Assembly (NCBI GenBank): GCA_019925095.2
Contig: CM034402.1
Span: 5,529,501 to 5,593,500, forward strand
Direction: 5' to 3'
From: Dendrolimus kikuchii
Lineage: Eukaryota; Arthropoda; Insecta; Lepidoptera; Lasiocampidae
DNA length: 64,000 nucleotides
Shown: positions 43,522 to 55,389 of the stretch, one piece after another
How the letters are laid out: each line of letters starts with the position of its first letter
How positions within the stretch are numbered: position 1 is the first letter of the stretch
The notes under the pieces: generated by a model
Seen by the model: the letters and a program-made list of their open reading frames with translations, nothing else
The model's database searches: none
What the model was told of the DNA's origin: nothing
Translations under genes and position numbers: made by a program

Positions 43522-44056
43522 AGCCGCGTACTCACCTACGAGCTGAAACTGTAACCGAGCGGATCCAATAACTTGCTCTAATGTGTACACCGACATTGAT
43601 CTTCGAATTGCTGGTTCATTGCGAGCGCGCTGCGTACACACTATGATTTGAGCGTGTTTGGGATGGCCCCAAAAATATATAATAAGTTACCGTGTATTAT
43701 AATGAAAAAAATAATAATTTTAACATGTTTAAACAAAAATTATTCGTGTGGTTGGATCAAAAGTCCTATTATAGTGTTCAAGAATGTTTAAGTAACAGGG
43801 AATAAGAAGATATTGTGTTGTTTTTATTTTAAATAAAATATGTATAAGGATTCAAAGAAATATTAGATATTTTACAGAGATAGGTTAAGTAACATTAATA
43901 TTGCGAAGCTATTAAAGGCCACCTAAGTAATAAGTGCTATACTCAGTTATATTGTATAAGGCCTATGTAACACTTAGTTCGCAATAAAAATGATTTGATT
44001 ATTGGTTACAGTAACTGCGTCGGTTACGGCACCGGCTCGCAGGTGAGTACGCAGCT
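43522..44056. mobile_element. MITE with TTA duplication, carrying a LINE fragment
   Basis: Inverted ends agccgcgtactcacctacga and (right, reversed) agctgcgtactcacctgcga; TTA at 43519-43521 and 44057-44059. A 3-bp TTA duplication fits PIF/Harbinger-type elements. The interior (about 43660-43990) encodes FKQKLFVWLDQKSYYSVQEC and ends gcaataaaaatg, a LINE C-terminus with 3' end. Confidence 0.75.
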
Positions 44057-44059
44057 TTA

Positions 44060-46410
44060 TACACCAATCCAATAGCGACTGAAATTAAATCATTCGCACG
44101 TCTCAATAGAGTCAACGAGTCTATTCATTTCAAACAGTTAAGGTACTTATACTTCAATGAAAGTAGGTATTTTACAAACGTAGAATATAATAGCTTCTAA
44201 AATGACTTCTTACTAGCTCAACAAATAAATTGAAATGTCTAAAAACCCTTTGTCAAGTGCAACAGTCCAATGAATTCGTATTGTGAAACTTTCGGAAGCA
44301 TATTTATAGAAAGCAATAAATACATATAAGTAAATTTCACATGTATTTAAATGTCAGATTGAATCATAATATTAAAAAAATATTGTATTATAGATTACAA
44401 TACAACTTTAAATTAATTAAATTGTTTATCGCATACTTAATCATCGTATAATTTCCTAACTTAATAATATATACTCCCGCAGTCATCTATCAGCATAGCT
44501 AGGCGTTTTAAGTTTTGACTGCCTCTACCTAAATTATTTTTAGGTTATGTTATTTTTGAGCAAAAAGATTTTATTCAGTAGGTATGGAACTTAAAAAATA
44601 TGGCCAATGTGTCAGCTTCAAAACCAAATAAAAACTTTTTGCTCAACCTTAGATTTATTTTCAGCTACAGACAGTCAAAACTTAAAACGCTAGCTAGATG
44701 GGTCAATGAATGTGTCCGAGAGTGCAATTTTGAAACAGCTTTTAAATCCAACCAAGATTTATGTAACGTAAACTTGTATTAGAAAGTTGAGAATTTAAAT
44801 ATTACAAGCAAAAAAAAAACACCGCAACAAATACAAATAGAGCGCAAGCTAAAATCGATACAAAGTTGAAATCGAGTTCAATGATCGACGCCTAATCGAC
44901 TTTCTAGACCGATCATTCCCAAAACGCAACACTAACACACAGATGGGCGCTGATAAACACACACAACTAACTCCTGGTAGGGTTACACAACAGCATAAAC
45001 AAAAGGCTAAAGAGATTTAATCACAGTTGTTATACGTGCGCGTGCGTCGACGATCGCTACATGACGCGGCTGCCCGCGGTCAATTCGTATGCAACACTGT
45101 CAATGCAGCAGTGGTGGGACAACTCTTTCACTGGCCCGCTTACTTGCACAAGAAAAACGTTACGTAACCAAGCTTTTGCCTTTCCAATGGTGCAACAATA
45201 CGTGTAGCAATTGCTGTTTTGGTGACCCTAACGTGACGGCTGTCTTTGTTTACATGATAACACTAACAACGGATGATAGACATACATGTATTTTTAGGGG
45301 CACAGGGGTTTAATAACATACAAACGAATCACCCTTGTATTTATTAGTTTTAGTAACTGAATTGAGTTACAATTTGTATGTCAATTCAGTTACTTAATCA
45401 ATTCTAGCATGATCTTACAGACCACGATCAATGAAGGGTTCTCATAAGGTGACAAACATCCACTTTTTTGTTCATTTGGCTAAGGAACCAAAAAAAAAGA
45501 TATTAATAGGAAAAACTCTAAATCTCAGAAACTACACAATGGATTCTGTTCAACCCGATTTTCGCTAAGTACTTTTCGAACTGTAGCTCATCAAGTTTTT
45601 ACAAAAAATTTCACCTCATATTTCTAGACTTAGAGAGACACCCTTATTTTTTAATTTTTAGTTTTTATAGATATTTTTCTTCACCGGTGATAATATTAGC
45701 CTAATGGGAACTAATAATTTTATATTTATTCCTAAGTACATAATTATTTTGTTATTTAAATATTTTACCTATAAAACAAAACAATAATTTATCTTCCTTG
45801 CCTAACCTACTAAGCTTAAAATAAGATTTATTATGTATTCTTCACTATACCGTAACGACTTTGGCATGCATTTTTAACTTTGAAAGCGAATATCTTCCCA
45901 ACTATTACTATGTCAGGAGACAGAACAATCCACTTGTGTTTGCTGTGTGGGGTAGTCGGGCAGACTACAAGAGTCGAATTCTACCGCAATGTCTGCGTAC
46001 AAACCCCTCTTAATCTTTACTTTTTCGCGGTTCCACTACAGCATCGTGTAGCGGCATACAGATCACATGTAAAAGTCAGTAGATCCGTGGAAAATGACTT
46101 TGGGACTGTTTGCGGACAGACAGTAACGTGGAATGTACTCAAACTCCGTCCACTACGACGTAAAGTAGCTAAGCGTATACCATTTTTGGTAGTCTACAAT
46201 ATTTCTGTATTTATTCTTGAAATATTTGACCTTTATATTTTCAATTGAATGTTCTCAATAACTCATCATAAATGGTATTTAAATGAAATGTTATTGTTAA
46301 GCAAGGTTACTGGGTCACGTCTCAATCGCTAGTTCATTTGAGTTATAGACTAAAATTGTCGACGTATCAATTTTCGGATAGCATTTGCAAAATTTATTAC
46401 TCTAGATTAA
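44060..46410. other. 2.3 kb with little recognised
   Basis: Open frames at 44600-44782, 45089-45313 and 45880-46248 have no family resemblance. A short GC-rich patch (45030-45080) and a 14-bp hairpin (agtaactgaattga at 45352-45365 with 45381-45394) are the only distinctive signs. Confidence 0.4.
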
Positions 46411-46415
46411 ATAAT

Positions 46416-46650
46416 ATTTTTTATTGCTGAAGCACAGCAGTCAGGCTGGCGGCCCAACTGTGACGCAAAGTGGTAACCGTCCCCTATGGACATTAGTAAT
46501 TTTAGAAATGTTGCCAATGTGCTGACGGCCCTGAAGGAGTAACTCAACCTGGCCAATGATGCCGGAACGCAACTCAAAGTTGTTATAGCGGCATACTCTA
46601 GACCAGGGATGGTAGCCATCCACTCGGGAAATTGTCCTACCACCTGGCAA
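46416..46650 (-). repeat. SINE-like repeat, diverged
   Basis: Minus-sense end gcaataaaaaatatt; blocks ggtaaccgtcccctatggac and gaccagggatggtagccatc. Confidence 0.8.
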
Positions 46651-46878
46651 GTTATCTAGAAAGCGTTAAAACATAACAGAAATTTTTTAATATATATTTT
46701 AAGAAACCGATTACGTCATGCATAAATAATTTTCGATGATTTCAATATTTAATTTACATAATAGGGCAAATATGATTTCATTAATTCATTATGTAATATT
46801 ATATTTAACAGGGTCTTGATATAAATAGGATCATACAACATTACTTGTTCCTATTTTAATACCGCGTTTCAAAATAAA

Positions 46879-47170
46879 CGGTGTGGTTCGGGCATGTGGA
46901 AAGAATGCATGATGAAAGAATGATTAAACAGATATACAATGCAAAAGTGGATGGATGCAGAAGTCGTGGAAGGCCACGACACATCTTCCATGATCAAATT
47001 GATCGTGTACTAGCAGAAGGTGATGTCAGGAGCCTTAAGAACAGACGAGCGTGCATGACCAGAGCTATGAATGTTAAAGAAGCAAGTGAGGTGTGTATGA
47101 ATAAGCCTGAATGGCGCTCTATTATTCGTGCCTACCCCGCAAGGGAACTGGCGTGAAGTTATGTATGTAT
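46879..47170 (+). mobile_element. RTE-clade LINE, 5'-truncated, 292 bp
   Basis: Open from WFGHVERMHDERMIKQIYNA to AYPARELA, then the ATGT tail. Target-site duplication gtttcaaaataaa at 46866-46878 and 47171-47183. Confidence 0.92.
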
Positions 47171-47416
47171 GTTTCAAAATAAAATTATTCCTTATAAATT
47201 ATGGCATTGACGTATACGTTATTATTGATACATACATGGTTATGACTAATTATCAGATATCGATAAAAGGAAATCAATTAACGCTTTTGAGATTTTTAAT
47301 GTAAATGTTAAAGAATGATTGCAAACACTAGGGTCAAATCAATTCATGTTTGCAAGTGAATGGTTAAATACAACATAAGTCTGTTAAAAATTACACTACT
47401 GGGCTTAGACCTGCTT

Positions 47417-47747
47417 ATTTTTTTTTTTTTTATTGCAGGAGATCAGCAGACAGGCAGATGGCCCACTTGATGAAAAGCGGTTACCATCGCCTATGGACAT
47501 TTGCAACACCAAAGGTGCTACAAATGCGCTGCTGCTCTCTTAAGGGAAACTGGAACCTGGTCACTAATGCCGGTGTGTTCCGGAACACAACTCAAGGTTG
47601 TTATGGCGACATACTTTAGACCAGGGGTGGTAGCCATCCAGTCGGACAAATGCCCTACCACCTGGCTGTGGGTTGTTAAGTCGCCTCTTACGACAGGCCG
47701 CCCGGCCGCAGAAAATTGTATTCTTTCTCCGTTTCTGCACGGATAAA
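47417..47747 (-). repeat. SINE-like repeat, full length (reference copy)
   Basis: In sense direction: ttttatccgtgcagaaacgg at the 5' end; ccaggtggtagggcatttgt; ggctaccacccctggtctaa; gtgttgcaaatgtccatagg; gcctgtctgctgatctcctg; then caataaaaaaaaaaaaaa. Discrete ends and a poly(A) tail mark it as a retroposon. A Pol III A/B box pair is not convincing, so it may instead be a LINE 3' segment. Confidence 0.85.
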
Positions 47748-48166
47748 ATGCTTATACAATAATAAGGATATAAATGAACCGGGAGATAAGAATACATACG
47801 CTTGTGTGGGTTATACACTTATAATACAATTGACAACTTTGGCGACGACTGCACATACATACTCAGACCATAGTAGTATTAACGGAAAACGAAATTTACT
47901 ATTCCAGGAATCAAATCCGGACCCGGACCTTCTGCGTTGTAGTGAAGTGTGCTGACGGTTGAACCACTAGACCCGGCCCTGTACACAAGTGGCACTAGGG
48001 TTAAACTATGGAGGATAGAGGCAAGGGGTACCACCTCTGTGTCGGAAAATGTCCGTCTAAACGTGAATAATAAGGGTGGCGCTGACGTAGTATGGGATGA
48101 ATTTTAAAGGAAGGGCCAAAAGTAATTAGAGTGATATTTTCTTAAGTTTTCGCGACTTGTATACGC

Positions 48167-48288
48167 AATAAAACTACGTTTTAACGGTTTCAAGCGCGGT
48201 AATTTTATTTGATTTTGGTTTTTCCGACGTTTCGGCCACTTTTCAGTGGCCGTGATCACGGAAGACGTAGTTAAAACGTAGTTTTATT
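48167..48288. mobile_element. 122-bp element with perfect 19-bp inverted ends
   Basis: aataaaactacgttttaac at 48167-48185 is the exact reverse complement of 48270-48288. The centre contains ccgacgtttcggccactttt and cagtggccgtgatcacggaa. A partial copy lies at 6115-6230. MITE-like. Confidence 0.75.
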
Positions 48289-48596
48289 ATTTATTAATTA
48301 GAGTGAGATAGAAAAATAAACAAGGACCGAAAGATTTCCGGTTTGTTTTTTATTTACACTCTACATGTTTTCTCACAGCATAATATTTACTAAATTTATA
48401 TAGAACACATAAATAGCTGATATTTTCATTTGGTATTTTATGGTACTTTAACAATTTTTAATTTATATCGTACGCCAGCGCTATTGTGGTAGGTATTTGA
48501 ACCTCTACTTGCTTGACTATTTTTCAACTTACTCTCCATATAAGATGATATTCCTTGCTTCCTCTACCTTCCATACGTTAAACGAATAGAATATAT

Positions 48597-48912
48597 TTTT
48601 TTTACCATTGCAAGAGTTCAGCAGACAGGCATATGGACCACTTGAAGGAAAGCGGTTACCATCGCCTATGGACATTTACAACCACCAAAGGTGCTACAAA
48701 TGCGCTGCTGCTTTCTTAAGGGAGACTGGAATCTGGTCACTAATGCCGGAACACAACTCAAGGTTGTTATGGCGACATACTTTAGACCAGAGGTGGTAGC
48801 CATCCAGTCGGGCAAATGCCCTACCACCTGGCTGTGGGTTGTTTTATAGCCTCTTACGACAGGTCGCCCGGCCGCAAAACATTGTATTCTGTCTCCGTTC
48901 CTGCACGGATAT
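48597..48912 (-). repeat. SINE-like repeat, full length
   Basis: About 315 bp, close to the copy at 47417. Begins (plus) after tttttttt with accattgcaagagttcagca and ends ccgttcctgcacggat. Confidence 0.85.
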
Positions 48913-49381
48913 AATAATTATTATTATTATTACAGTCCGAGTGTCTGGAATGAGGTCCAGAGTGGTCTGTTGTATATGACCCATAACACAGGCGTAACTC
49001 GCTTAGCTTGGGGATATCACAATACATTCTTTTACTTTACCATTAGCAGAATATATTTGTATGTATTATTGAAACTTGTATGGACAAGAAAATATAACAT
49101 AACTACTTGTCTATACAAGTAATAATTTATGTCAAAATATAGATCCCGGCCTTATTACATATATCAATGTGTTATATCAAAATATAATCTAGTAAATGAA
49201 TGAAACCTGCAAGCCAAAGTTTACCAATCGCAAAACTAAGTAAATATTAAGAGAAATAAAGAAAGAAATTTATGGGAATGACATATCATGACGCTATGAA
49301 CTATGTCATTCCTGAGGCCGTATGTATACAGGGAACTGAACGTTTTATTGCGAAGCTTGTTTAAAGAAGATTAGAGAGTTA

Positions 49382-49957
49382 AGGTGCTGCCACACTGCTG
49401 TTCAAAAATGTTTACAAACGTTAGTAAACATTTGTTAAGAAACACACGATCACAATGTTAGAAAATGTTTTCATGTTAGGTAATGTTAGTAAACATTTCT
49501 GAACAAAATTGAGGGTATTCGAAGAGTGCGGGGCCCAGGGCGGCGTGCTCCGCACCATGTGCGGTGTACTGGAATTATCACTTATCAGTTGTTCATAGTC
49601 GCGCACGCGCAACGGTCGACAACGATGTGGAGAATGCAGGGATAGCCCGTGTGCTTTTGTCTAGCTCTTACTGTTTGGCGCATCCAGATATTGCGCTTTT
49701 TCTTTTTTTTTTTAACAAATAATAAAACCTATCCAATCAACAAATCTTTTTCTATTTTCGTGTAGACGCCTCGGAACGTAAATCCAAACTGCGAGCGAGC
49801 AGATTTATCAAATGTATAAATATTTTCCATCGGTGTAGGAGCGCTTAAAATATTTAACAATCCATAACAGAATTTAACAATTCCTAACATTTGTTAGTAA
49901 AGTATTAGTGTTAGAAAATGTTTGTAAACATTTTTAAACAGCAGTGTGGCAGCACCT
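49382..49957. mobile_element. 576-bp MITE, long inverted ends, TTA duplication
   Basis: The first 38 bp (aggtgctgccacactgctgt...) and the last 38 bp are inverted copies with one mismatch. TTA at 49379-49381 and 49958-49960. The interior holds repeated gttagtaaacattt motifs and a GC-rich patch (49530-49610). No transposase. PIF/Harbinger-like by its duplication. Confidence 0.88.
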
Positions 49958-49999
49958 TTATAAACAACGCTGATCCGATTGTTTACAATTCTTTCTTTA

Positions 50000-52945
50000 G
50001 AAAAGACGAAATAATTGTGTATGTTGGAAAGCGATGTGTTTTCTTATTTATTCCTGCATCTGGGTACTAACCTTCTATTTCACAGCGTGTAGGCACTAGG
50101 TTACCACGACTTAGCGATGCAACTGTTGACATCTGAATTAAAAGAGATCTATGTAACGTTTTTCAATAAACCCAATGACTAAAAAACTTTTGATAACAGT
50201 CAAGTAAGTTTATATTTGCAAAACCTTCGCCAAAGAATTAATCCTTGAGGTGAAGGTCATTTCCATAGAAGTCTATAAAAGCGTCACAACTGGAGGTTCC
50301 GGCATCACATTGACATATAAAATAGCTTATTTAGGCACAAATCGTTTTCCGAAACACCAAAGGCCTCGAGCAAATTCAAGTGTCAAACACAATAATTATT
50401 TTGTGGTTTAATAATATAATAACATCAAGTCATATACGTCACTCTGTTGGGCTCGATCCTAACTATTTTTTTAGGGGAACTGACCCATGATGATTGTACG
50501 AAGTTGGTTGGCGGGTTTGACGTAATGATTGTCTCGTTGTGCAGGTTCTATCACAGCTCGTTCTTTTCGTCAGCACTAAGTGGTGCATATACAGGTGGGC
50601 ATGGTGTGTACAACTGTATACTCTGCTCAGTATACAGTCATTGCAATGAGTCATAGGTCGGTTGACCACTGTACGACTGTCAAAATTATTCCAATCACTG
50701 AAATTTGACATCACTCAAATCTATTTTCAATAATACGATACTACAATAATAATACTTTCTTTAAGATCGTTTTTCCTAACAATAAGCTATGGCCATTAAT
50801 TTTAAATATTAATATAAAATACTTTCTAAGCAATTTCACTCACGAAAACTGCGTCTCTTTAACTCTTCGGATAAACTCCAAAATAGATATACATATCCTG
50901 TGTATCAAATTTCATGATCATCAAATGAAAATGAACATCACATTCATGAACATCCAATGGCTTACTATTACAGTTATATATTAGTATGGATTGTATTATT
51001 TGTCATTATTTATTAATTGTTATGTTACTCAAATTCAAACATTTTTATTCAAACAAACTAACAAAACCACTGGAGAACATTTTTAGAAGCTCATAAGTAC
51101 AGCTAAGTTAAAAATTATAATTATTGCTGATAGATTACAAAATTATGGCATACATTATTTACCCTATACAAAAAGAAAAATAATATATCTACATTCTAAA
51201 AATAAAGACAGATTTCGACCTGACAGCTTTAGAATTCTTAAAGTAGTACGAACCTTGATGATCAACTTATTTAATTAATAACTAAATAGTAAACACGGAA
51301 ATGTATAAACGAATTAAGTCACGCATCGACGTTATTTAGTCTTCATATTAAAAGCAAAATTATCATTTATTTAGTTTAATAATAATATGTATATAATCAT
51401 GCCTATTATATAAACTTGTAATTACTATTCAATTATTTCGAATGACTTCGATGTCATAACTCGTCAGTCGGGTCATAAGATCTGTCACAACTTCACAAGC
51501 ACTCTATTAAATTGAACAACTTTTGTAGTTTGTGTAATTTAACAGAAGCTGTTAAAGATATTCGAAATGTCCTCCCTGATTTTGAACACAAGTCGGCACA
51601 GACAATACTCATGACTGTATCAGCTACTGATTTAATTAGGGATGTTTTGAGATTACCAATTCTGGTAAAGTTTATAGGCTTAGGCTTTCTCTTTGCAATG
51701 TTAACATACTTTTTAATCCTACAGGTTTAATTCATGGCTGGAAGAGGGCTTGAACGCTGAAGCCTTGAAGACTGACTCATCGTGTCATTTATTACTAGTT
51801 TTGGATGATTGCTCCCTGTCGCACATTGAATCTTGTTGGAAGACACAGTGTCTGTTTTCGAACATTATTTGAGAAACAAGTTCCATAGTTTGTAAAAACG
51901 ATATTTTGATACACAACAGCGCTAGTTTTAATACTTTTTTACAGAAATCGCGTGAGCTAGCCCTGAACACGAAACTATCAAGCCAAACTATGAATCATGA
52001 ATCACTAATCAATTTTCTTTAAACCTTCAAGGGTTACAAATGTGTAATTTGCAGCTTGATTACATGTCTACCAAAGTCCCTTATTGTTAGCAACTCTCAA
52101 CCATGTTACTATCAGGTCGTAAACTCACGAGTGAGGTAAGAACCCCCTAGTCCATGTGTACGACGATAACCACTTTACCTAAAAATACGTAACGGCATCA
52201 AAACCGGCTGTTCTATATTACATAACAAAAATTTTACCAGACTGTTTTGAAAGCAAGCCGTGAGCCTTGAGAAGTTCAGGTTGGGGTTATTGCCACATTT
52301 CTAAATCGTGTGTTGATCAATAAATTCAAGAAGGTCGAATAATATAAAAAAAAATATTCAAGACATATCATATGCGTATAGTTAACTTTATAAAGATAAT
52401 TTTTTAAATCGTTTTTCCTCATACCGCACTTTATAAGGGAGAATGACCCGCGCACAAACGGGTAAATATCCTGAGCGTATAAAATATAATTTGTCAGCGA
52501 CTAAATTTTTTTTTTAAATTCGTGCCGAACCATTCGTTTTGGGCTACAATATCACCGATTAATGCTCATTGTTGTTATCCACAAGGCTCTTGAATCGAAG
52601 AAATTCTTAAGATGTTTCTATACAATTTTTACATTGAATTGACGAGAACTTAAAGCCCGTATTCTTCACTGCGTCCATCCGCCACACGGGACATTCACCC
52701 AAAAAATCTCGCATCTATCTATACAGATAAATAAAATTGAAGTATCTGTTTTCAATGTCAAAATAACAGCCTTTTACTAAATGTATATGGTATATATGAG
52801 TACGTACTCATATCAAAAAATATTTTTTTACAATTTTTGTCTGTCTGTGTTTTTTTTACTTTTTTTAGGGTTCCGCGGAAATAAAATCCACACGGACGAA
52901 GTCAAGGGTACAAGTTAGTATGCAATATAATCTCGTGTATAGATG
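50000..52945. other. 2.9 kb with nothing firmly recognised
   Basis: Short frames such as 51512-51730 (with a hydrophobic tail IGLGFLFAMLTYFLILQV) lack family resemblance or splice support. The 50880-50990 segment resembles the end of a Helitron-like repeat (atcaaatttcatgatcatca ... tatattagtatgga). Confidence 0.45.
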
Positions 52946-52952
52946 AATTAAC

Positions 52953-53244
52953 AATAATAACAGCACAAAGGTCCTACTGGGCTCTCAGCCTTCCTATTTG
53001 TAGGGCAATTGAACAGTATACCCGCAGCGCTTCTCTACGATGGATTGACGGGTTTGACAAATCGGCTATCACGATCTGCAAGTTTCATCACGATGTTTTC
53101 CTTCACAATTAACGCGTGGTAATTGTAACAATATGCATATAAGGTCAGAACACTGCCTAAGTTGTGCATGCTCACCGACCAGAAATCGACCCAACGCCCT
53201 TTGACATTGGTACGCGAGTGCACTAACCATTGCGCTACCACGGC
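52953..53244 (-). repeat. tRNA-derived SINE of lepidopteran type
   Basis: The minus strand begins gccgtggtagcgcaatggtt (tRNA-like head with A box) and has a B-box-like gggtcgatttc. It then carries gtgaaggaaaacatcgtgat, the body of common lepidopteran SINEs, and gagagcccagtaggacctt, ending in a (ttattg)-type tail. Diverged but complete in layout. Confidence 0.82.
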
Positions 53245-53404
53245 TTTTTCTTAAATATGCATATGCAAAAAAAGAAAATAAAAAATTTGAATTTGCTAAA
53301 GTGCAGTTGAAACTGATTTGGTATTTTACCAAATGAAACTTGTTTTCCAATCCTAGTTGTATATTTTAGGATTTCACAGGCTTTTTATTATATTAGATTG
53401 ATAG

Positions 53405-53538
53405 TGCGTGTGCATGACAAGAGTTATGAATGTCAAAGAAGCAAGTGAGGTGTGTAAGAATGGGCCTAAATGGCGCTCTGTTGTTCGTGCCTACCCCGCA
53501 AGGGAACTGGCGTGAAGTTATGTATGTATGTATGTGTG
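53405..53538 (+). mobile_element. RTE-clade LINE tail, 134 bp
   Basis: Encodes MTRVMNVKEASEVCKNGPKW, then AYPARELA, with the ATGT tail. Target-site duplication tagattgatag at 53394-53404 and 53539-53549. Confidence 0.92.
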
Positions 53539-53895
53539 TAGATTGATAGAGAAATTTTATGTTATTTATATTAGACGTATGTGAGAGAATGACATGTATG
53601 ATTTATAATATTATTATGTAGTAATGAAATGAGGTTAATAATGAAAAGGTTGTGTTAATCGCAAACAGAAGTAAGTAATAATGGTTGAAAGGCTTATACA
53701 TAACTGAAAGGACACGAGAGTATTCAATGACGCTGAAAGTATCAAGTCTACGTTTATATAAATCACTTTGGTTGATTCATCCAAAGCGAAAGTTAAAAAT
53801 GAATCGTGTAACAAATTTAAAACTTAAGATAAAAAAATATCTTTTTCATTTTATTACCTATGCAAATAACTCCATAGCTTTAGAAATAATAATAA

Positions 53896-53896
53896 T

Positions 53897-53988
<92 letters not shown>

Positions 53989-54282
53989 CAGGAGATCAGC
54001 AGACAGGCAGACGGCACACTTGATGATGAAAGCGGTTACCATCGCCTATGGACATTTGCACCAACAAAGTTGCTACAAATGCGCTGCTGCTCTCTTAAAG
54101 GGGACTGGAACCTGGTCACTAACGCCGGAACACAACTCAAGGTTGTTATGGCGACATACTTTAGACCAGGGGTGGTAGCCATCCAGTCGGGCAAATGCCC
54201 TACCACCTGGCTATGGGTTGTTAAGTCGCCTCTTACGACAGACAGAAGAAATTGTATTCTTTCTCCGTTCCTGCACGGATAA
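53896..54282 (-). repeat. SINE-like repeat whose tail is an (AT)n microsatellite
   Basis: The body at 53987-54282 matches the 47417 copy. In place of poly(A) its 3' end continues into about 85 bp of (AT)n and an (aat)n run. Confidence 0.88.
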
Positions 54283-54349
54283 TAATTAAATATAAATAAA
54301 TAAATATTAAGCACTTGTAGAAATTGTACAACTGGCACTACACTACAAA

Positions 54350-55020
54350 TTTGTCATCTCACTCTTCGGTGTACATGCTCTTCAACAAGGGTTGCTCTCG
54401 ATATCCTTGCGATCCATAAGGGTAACTCTCGATTTCTCTGAGATCCGCTCGTCAGATCCTGACTTGGTGACCATGGAACCGCCTCGGGAGTATACATACT
54501 TACTTATAAAGAAAACAAAATCAAAATCGATCTGCAATTGACGAAGAAATCGCGTTACATGTGTCTAACTAAAATTAAGCGACTGTAGAAAATGAAAAGA
54601 AATAGCTTCAGGCGTATACTAGATTTTTTCCAAGAATTTAGGCGCACGGCGTTCTTAAATAAGGGTTATGCTCGATAGTCCTGGGATCCTGTCCACTCAT
54701 CAGATCCTGACTTGGTGACCATGGGACCACCTCCGGAACATACACTTACCGAGTAAAGAAAACAATTTGCAAATCGGTTTACAATTGACGGAGATATCGT
54801 GTTACGAAGAGCTTAGGTGACAATTTTCGTCAGTTTCTCTAATTCCTTGGAATCTACTCATCAGATTCTGACATGGTGACAATGGGAAAAATTCAAGAGA
54901 CCTTTCGATTAAGAAGAAAAATTTTGAAAGTCCACAATTGACGGAGAAATAGAGTAATGAACATTTAAAAAAAAAAACAGTCGAATTGAGTACCTCCTCC
55001 TTTTTTGAAGTCGATCAAAA
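54350..55020. repeat. Three degenerate head-to-tail units of a lepidopteran repeat
   Basis: Units near 54360-54560, 54650-54800 and 54830-55020 each carry cagatcctgacttggtgacc, catgg.accacctc and acaattgacggagaaat. The last ends in gtcgaattgagtacctcctcc-type sequence, a very common lepidopteran repeat ending. Confidence 0.75.
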
Positions 55021-55239
55021 ATAACTATTAAGAGACTATGGACGCGGTTTCCAATATAAAGGGCGGTGAGCTTGTTTTCTGAATAAAAATTAAGATCAGA
55101 ATGACCTTTCCCACTCACTAATGAGCGAATTAAGGTCGCTTGAAACCTTTTCACGCCCGCGGTAATGTCATATGTAGCAATACTTTGACAGATATATCAG
55201 TTATCTAATCTTATAACAGGCTTAACAAATACTGATTAG

Positions 55240-55385
55240 TGGCCCGTTCTTATAACATACCGCCCGTTCATTTGCCTTACTGTCGACTAAAATTTGACAT
55301 GAACTCCATACAAGTATCTAATGTCACAATTCAACCAATTGTAGGGCAAGCGAATGAATAGTATAAGATATAGGCTATATAAAAT
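55240..55385. repeat. Foldback (MITE-like) repeat
   Basis: Arms gttcatttgccttactgtcg...ttgacat and atgtcacaattcaaccaatt...gcaagcgaatga with a 20-base centre. Family of 14905-15045. Confidence 0.55.
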
Positions 55386-55389
55386 ACTT

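Noticed and set aside
45880..46248. 122-codon open frame (plus)
   Set aside because: No family resemblance, no repeats and no splice context; cannot be supported as a gene.
51512..51730. 72-codon frame with a hydrophobic C-terminal segment
   Set aside because: It could be a small membrane protein, but the length is near what chance gives and no other evidence exists.
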